From: REEB426 sp964551975
GTDB lineage: Bacteria; Actinomycetota; Actinomycetes; S36-B12
NCBI GenBank assembly: GCA_964551975.1
Contig: CAZKFI010000023.1
Location: 1-33,950 of the forward strand
Direction of reading: 5' to 3'
DNA length: 33,950 nucleotides
A program made the translations under genes and the position numbers. Below are positions 31,818 to 33,950 of this stretch, piece by piece (position 1 is the first letter of the stretch; each line of letters starts with the position of its first letter). The notes beneath the pieces are model-generated. The model was not told the DNA's origin. It did not search any database and worked only from the letters and a program-made list of their open reading frames with translations.

Positions 31818-33705
31818 CGTAATACGAGGTGCTGCCCTTCTTCAAGCGCACCAGGTAGGTCCCCGTCTTGGTGAACTCAATCGCCCGCAGCGCGGCGTTC
31901 CCCTTCTTATTGGAGTCGGCCTTGCCGATATTGGTCCAAGATCCACTGATCTTGATTTCGGCCGTGAACTGTTGCTTCTTGGGCAGGCCACTCATACGAA
32001 TGCGAGTGGCCTGGCCGGTCGGGATACTCACCGTCTTCGCCGATCCAGAGGACTTCACTCCCTTGATCAGCGCGGTTCCTTCGGCACTGGAGGAATCGGA
32101 TTCACTGAAGAGCAATACACCGTCACCCACTGGCTGACCGGTACTACTTGGTTCCGATGTATAGGTGAACCCATTCGACAGGGTGCCGGTCCCTGCGGCA
32201 TTGGTCACCGCTACCGCTACCGCGCCGGCAGGGCCTGCGGGAGTTAGGGCGGTCATCTGAGTGGGTGAGACGATCACGACGTTTGAAGCTGCGGTAGTAC
32301 CAAACGTCACCTTGGTCGTACCAGTGAAGTTTGTGCCACTCAGCGTCACTGCCGTACCGCCGCTGGTCGTCCCTTGATTTGGTGACACCGCGACGATCGT
32401 GGGCACTCCGGCAGTGCCTCCGCCCGCACCGATGGTGATGGTCTGAGTTGCATCGGTCATTCCGGTGGCACTGAACGTCAGGATGTAGGTGCCATTAGCG
32501 CCTGTGACGCCGAGATTGGTGTACCGGCCAACGCCGGAAACAGCCGCAATGGCTGGAGCACCCACCAGGGTTGCACCCGTACTGACCGTCGCGGTGATGG
32601 TCGCGGTGCTGGTTGAGACTGTGTTGCCACCTGTGTCCTGCACGGTGACCTGCGGCTGGGTGGTGAATGCAGTGCCTGATGCCGCACCTGCAGCCTGCGT
32701 CGTTACTGACAATCTCGCACCTGGGCCTACAACCGGGGTAACGGTTGCAGTGACGCTCGTGAGGCCTGTTGAGGCGAAGGTCAGGGTGTAGGGGATGCCC
32801 GGTGAACCGGTGATCCCGAGGTTGGTGAAGGAGGCTAGGCCTGCCGTCGCTGGGACCGTTGTCGTGCCTACCAATGTCGCACCTGTGCTCACACTCACGG
32901 TGATATTCGCCGTGCTCGACGTGACCCGATTGCCGCTGCCATCGTTAATCGCGATCTGAGGCTGGGTAGTGAAAGCCGCGCCGTTGGCGGCACCCGCAGG
33001 TGCGGTCACGACCACAAGGCCCACTGCAGCGCCGGGAATGGTCACGTTCTGGCTGATTCCCGTCACCCCACTCGCCGTGAAGGTCAAGGTATAGGTGGTA
33101 CTCGCTGTGCCAGTGATACCAAGGTTGGTGAACGTAGCAACGCCGTTGGATGCAGTGACTGTCGTGGTCCCCACCAAGGTGGCACCGCTACTGACAGCAG
33201 CCGTCACCGCCAACGTACTGGAGGTGACCGTGTTGCCGCCCGCATCCTGGATAGCAATGACTGGCTGAGTGGTGAACGCTGATCCCGAGACCGCTCCGTT
33301 GGCGGCCGTGGTGACACCGAGCTTGCTGGCCGCGCCGGCTGTCACGGTGATGGATTGCGTCACACTGCTGACGCCCGAGGCAGAGAACGCGAGGGTGTAG
33401 GTCCCCGCTGGGGCAGTGATACCGAGGGTTGAAAACGTGGCTGTTCCCCCTGAGGAGAGAACGGAGGTCCCTCCGACCAGCGTGGCACCCGCACTCACCG
33501 TCGCAGTCACGGTTGCGTCACCACCAGCCACGGTGATGATCGGTTGAGTGCTGAAGGCGGCACCGGCAGCAGCCCCAGCCGCCTGGGTACTCAGGGTCAG
33601 CGAGGTCGCAGCGACGGTGGGTGGCGCAGTAAGGGTCACTCCCGTGGCCAACAGGGCGCCGCCCAGCAGGCCCCGTAGTGCCTTGGACCACGTCCGCTGG
33701 TTCAT
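31801..33705 (-). CDS. Secreted repeat protein with four Ig-like repeats, an IPT/TIG domain and a basic C-terminal domain
   Basis: The protein is 634 residues: signal peptide 1-33 (basic start, hydrophobic core, TVAA cleavage), four repeats of roughly 92-102 residues at about 33-124, 125-225, 226-327 and 328-427, an IPT/TIG domain at 434-516 and a basic C-terminal domain at 530-634 ending YYVKARA. Each repeat carries GxAFxTQPxIxxxD and a GATLVG strand. It is nearly devoid of Cys and very rich in Thr/Ser/Ala/Gly, typical of surface or secreted adhesin-like proteins. There is no LPXTG or membrane anchor, so it is probably released or bound non-covalently. ATG 33705 has AGGGGAG 8 bases upstream; the frame also opens at 33747. 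Confidence 0.87.
   Translation of the reverse strand: MNQRTWSKALRGLLGGALLATGVTLTAPPTVAATSLTLSTQAAGAAAGAAFSTQPIITVAGGDATVTATVSAGATLVGGTSVLSSGGTATFSTLGITAPAGTYTLAFSASGVSSVTQSITVTAGAASKLGVTTAANGAVSGSAFTTQPVIAIQDAGGNTVTSSTLAVTAAVSSGATLVGTTTVTASNGVATFTNLGITGTASTTYTLTFTASGVTGISQNVTIPGAAVGLVVVTAPAGAANGAAFTTQPQIAINDGSGNRVTSSTANITVSVSTGATLVGTTTVPATAGLASFTNLGITGSPGIPYTLTFASTGLTSVTATVTPVVGPGARLSVTTQAAGAASGTAFTTQPQVTVQDTGGNTVSTSTATITATVSTGATLVGAPAIAAVSGVGRYTNLGVTGANGTYILTFSATGMTDATQTITIGAGGGTAGVPTIVAVSPNQGTTSGGTAVTLSGTNFTGTTKVTFGTTAASNVVIVSPTQMTALTPAGPAGAVAVAVTNAAGTGTLSNGFTYTSEPSSTGQPVGDGVLLFSESDSSSAEGTALIKGVKSSGSAKTVSIPTGQATRIRMSGLPKKQQFTAEIKISGSWTNIGKADSNKKGNAALRAIEFTKTGTYLVRLKKGSTSYYVKARA
32425..33609 (-). 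repeat. Four tandem coding repeats of about 300 bp
   Basis: Within the secreted protein, four consecutive units of 92-102 codons share FTTQPxIxIxD, TSSTxxITxxVSTGATLVG and the segment F/Y-TNLGITG. Units 2-4 are closer to each other than to unit 1, which lacks the linker after the TQPxI strand. The pattern suggests gene expansion by duplication, with some later divergence. Such repeats are also places where assembly may collapse copies. Confidence 0.85.
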
Positions 33706-33950
33706 CCCAAACTCCCCTCGCGCCTCACTGTTCACAGCATTATCCATAATTTCTTGGGAATTCGACGCAAGGCGCAGCGGCGCGGCGGTGCCCCCTGTTC
33801 AGGTACCCCCTTCACCGGCACCCGTTGGCTCGACCCTGGCCAAGGTGCCTGGATCGGTTCCTGCCAGTACCCAGCACAGTTCCGAGTACACACCGGGGGC
33901 ACCTGCCACCACACGCCCACCACCGGGCAGTGAGCCCTCCCTGATGAAAT
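33706..33950. other. End of window: leader of the repeat-protein gene, otherwise no firm gene
   Basis: Near 33741-33746 the minus strand reads GATAAT, a plausible -10 box for the repeat-protein gene, with a leader of about 30 bases. The remaining sequence is GC-rich. On the plus strand one frame is open from 33722 to the end, with a GTG at 33788 followed by a Pro/Ser/Thr-rich 54-codon stretch. It has no ribosome-binding site and no recognisable domain. I cannot tell whether it is the beginning of a gene. Confidence 0.35.

Noticed and set aside
32425..33609. CRISPR array or mobile-element repeat
   Set aside because: The repetition is in codons of one long gene, in diverged units of about 300 bp, not short identical repeats with spacers.
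33732..33923. Minus-strand 63-residue open frame
   Set aside because: Trp/Cys/Pro-rich composition, no ribosome-binding site, and it overlaps the promoter region of the repeat-protein gene.

Overview
The window is GC-rich, densely packed, high-GC Gram-positive (Actinomycetes-type) DNA. The evidence is ATGA/GTGA-style overlaps, frequent GTG starts, a CUT2 sugar transporter with a single-domain ATPase, a RhaI/RhaEW/RhaB rhamnose set, a formimidoylglutamase of the actinobacterial type and a DUF4126 membrane protein. Two runs of exactly 10 N (485-494 and 25598-25607) show that it is a scaffold, probably from a draft or metagenome-assembled genome. I see no tRNA, rRNA, insertion sequence, phage gene or CRISPR array. 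The content is almost entirely catabolic: amino acids on the left, several sugars in the middle and right.

Left part (1-11770). A small lipoprotein gene (29-448) converges on a histidine-utilisation locus: hutU-hutI-hutH on the minus strand and hutG divergent on the plus strand. This is the short route, histidine to urocanate to imidazolonepropionate to formiminoglutamate to glutamate plus formamide. Next come a divergent pair of an Lrp/AsnC regulator and alanine dehydrogenase, sharing an AT-rich palindromic control region. A minus-strand run follows, with a diaminopropionate ammonia-lyase-like enzyme, glucose-6-phosphate isomerase and a fused tandem TetR-type regulator.

Middle (11771-19146). 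A tightly coupled minus-strand operon, rhaI-rhaEW-rhaB-lldD, takes L-rhamnose to dihydroxyacetone phosphate plus L-lactaldehyde, then L-lactate, then pyruvate. The tandem-TetR gene, pgi and the ammonia-lyase gene continue on the same strand and may be co-transcribed. Upstream lies a mutarotase-fold protein gene. Between it and a divergent plus-strand operon is a striking array of four palindromes built on ACGGGTACCCGT and related sequences (18993-19075).

Right-middle (19147-27352). The plus-strand operon holds a P-loop kinase, a PfkB kinase, a LacI regulator, an FGGY kinase, a LacD-type class I aldolase and a three-gene CUT2 ABC importer, and ends at a strong hairpin terminator. The simplest reading is import of a ketohexose or related sugar, two successive phosphorylations and aldol cleavage to trioses. 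The exact substrate cannot be read from the sequence.

Right end (27386-33950). A second minus-strand sugar locus has an SDR, a rhamnulokinase-like FGGY kinase, a stand-alone class II aldolase and another SDR. It looks like a parallel phosphorylated deoxy-sugar pathway. A DUF4126 membrane protein then converges, with a 17-bp overlap, on a secreted repeat protein (four Ig-like repeats, an IPT/TIG domain and a basic C-terminal domain). The last 200 bases hold no gene I can support firmly.
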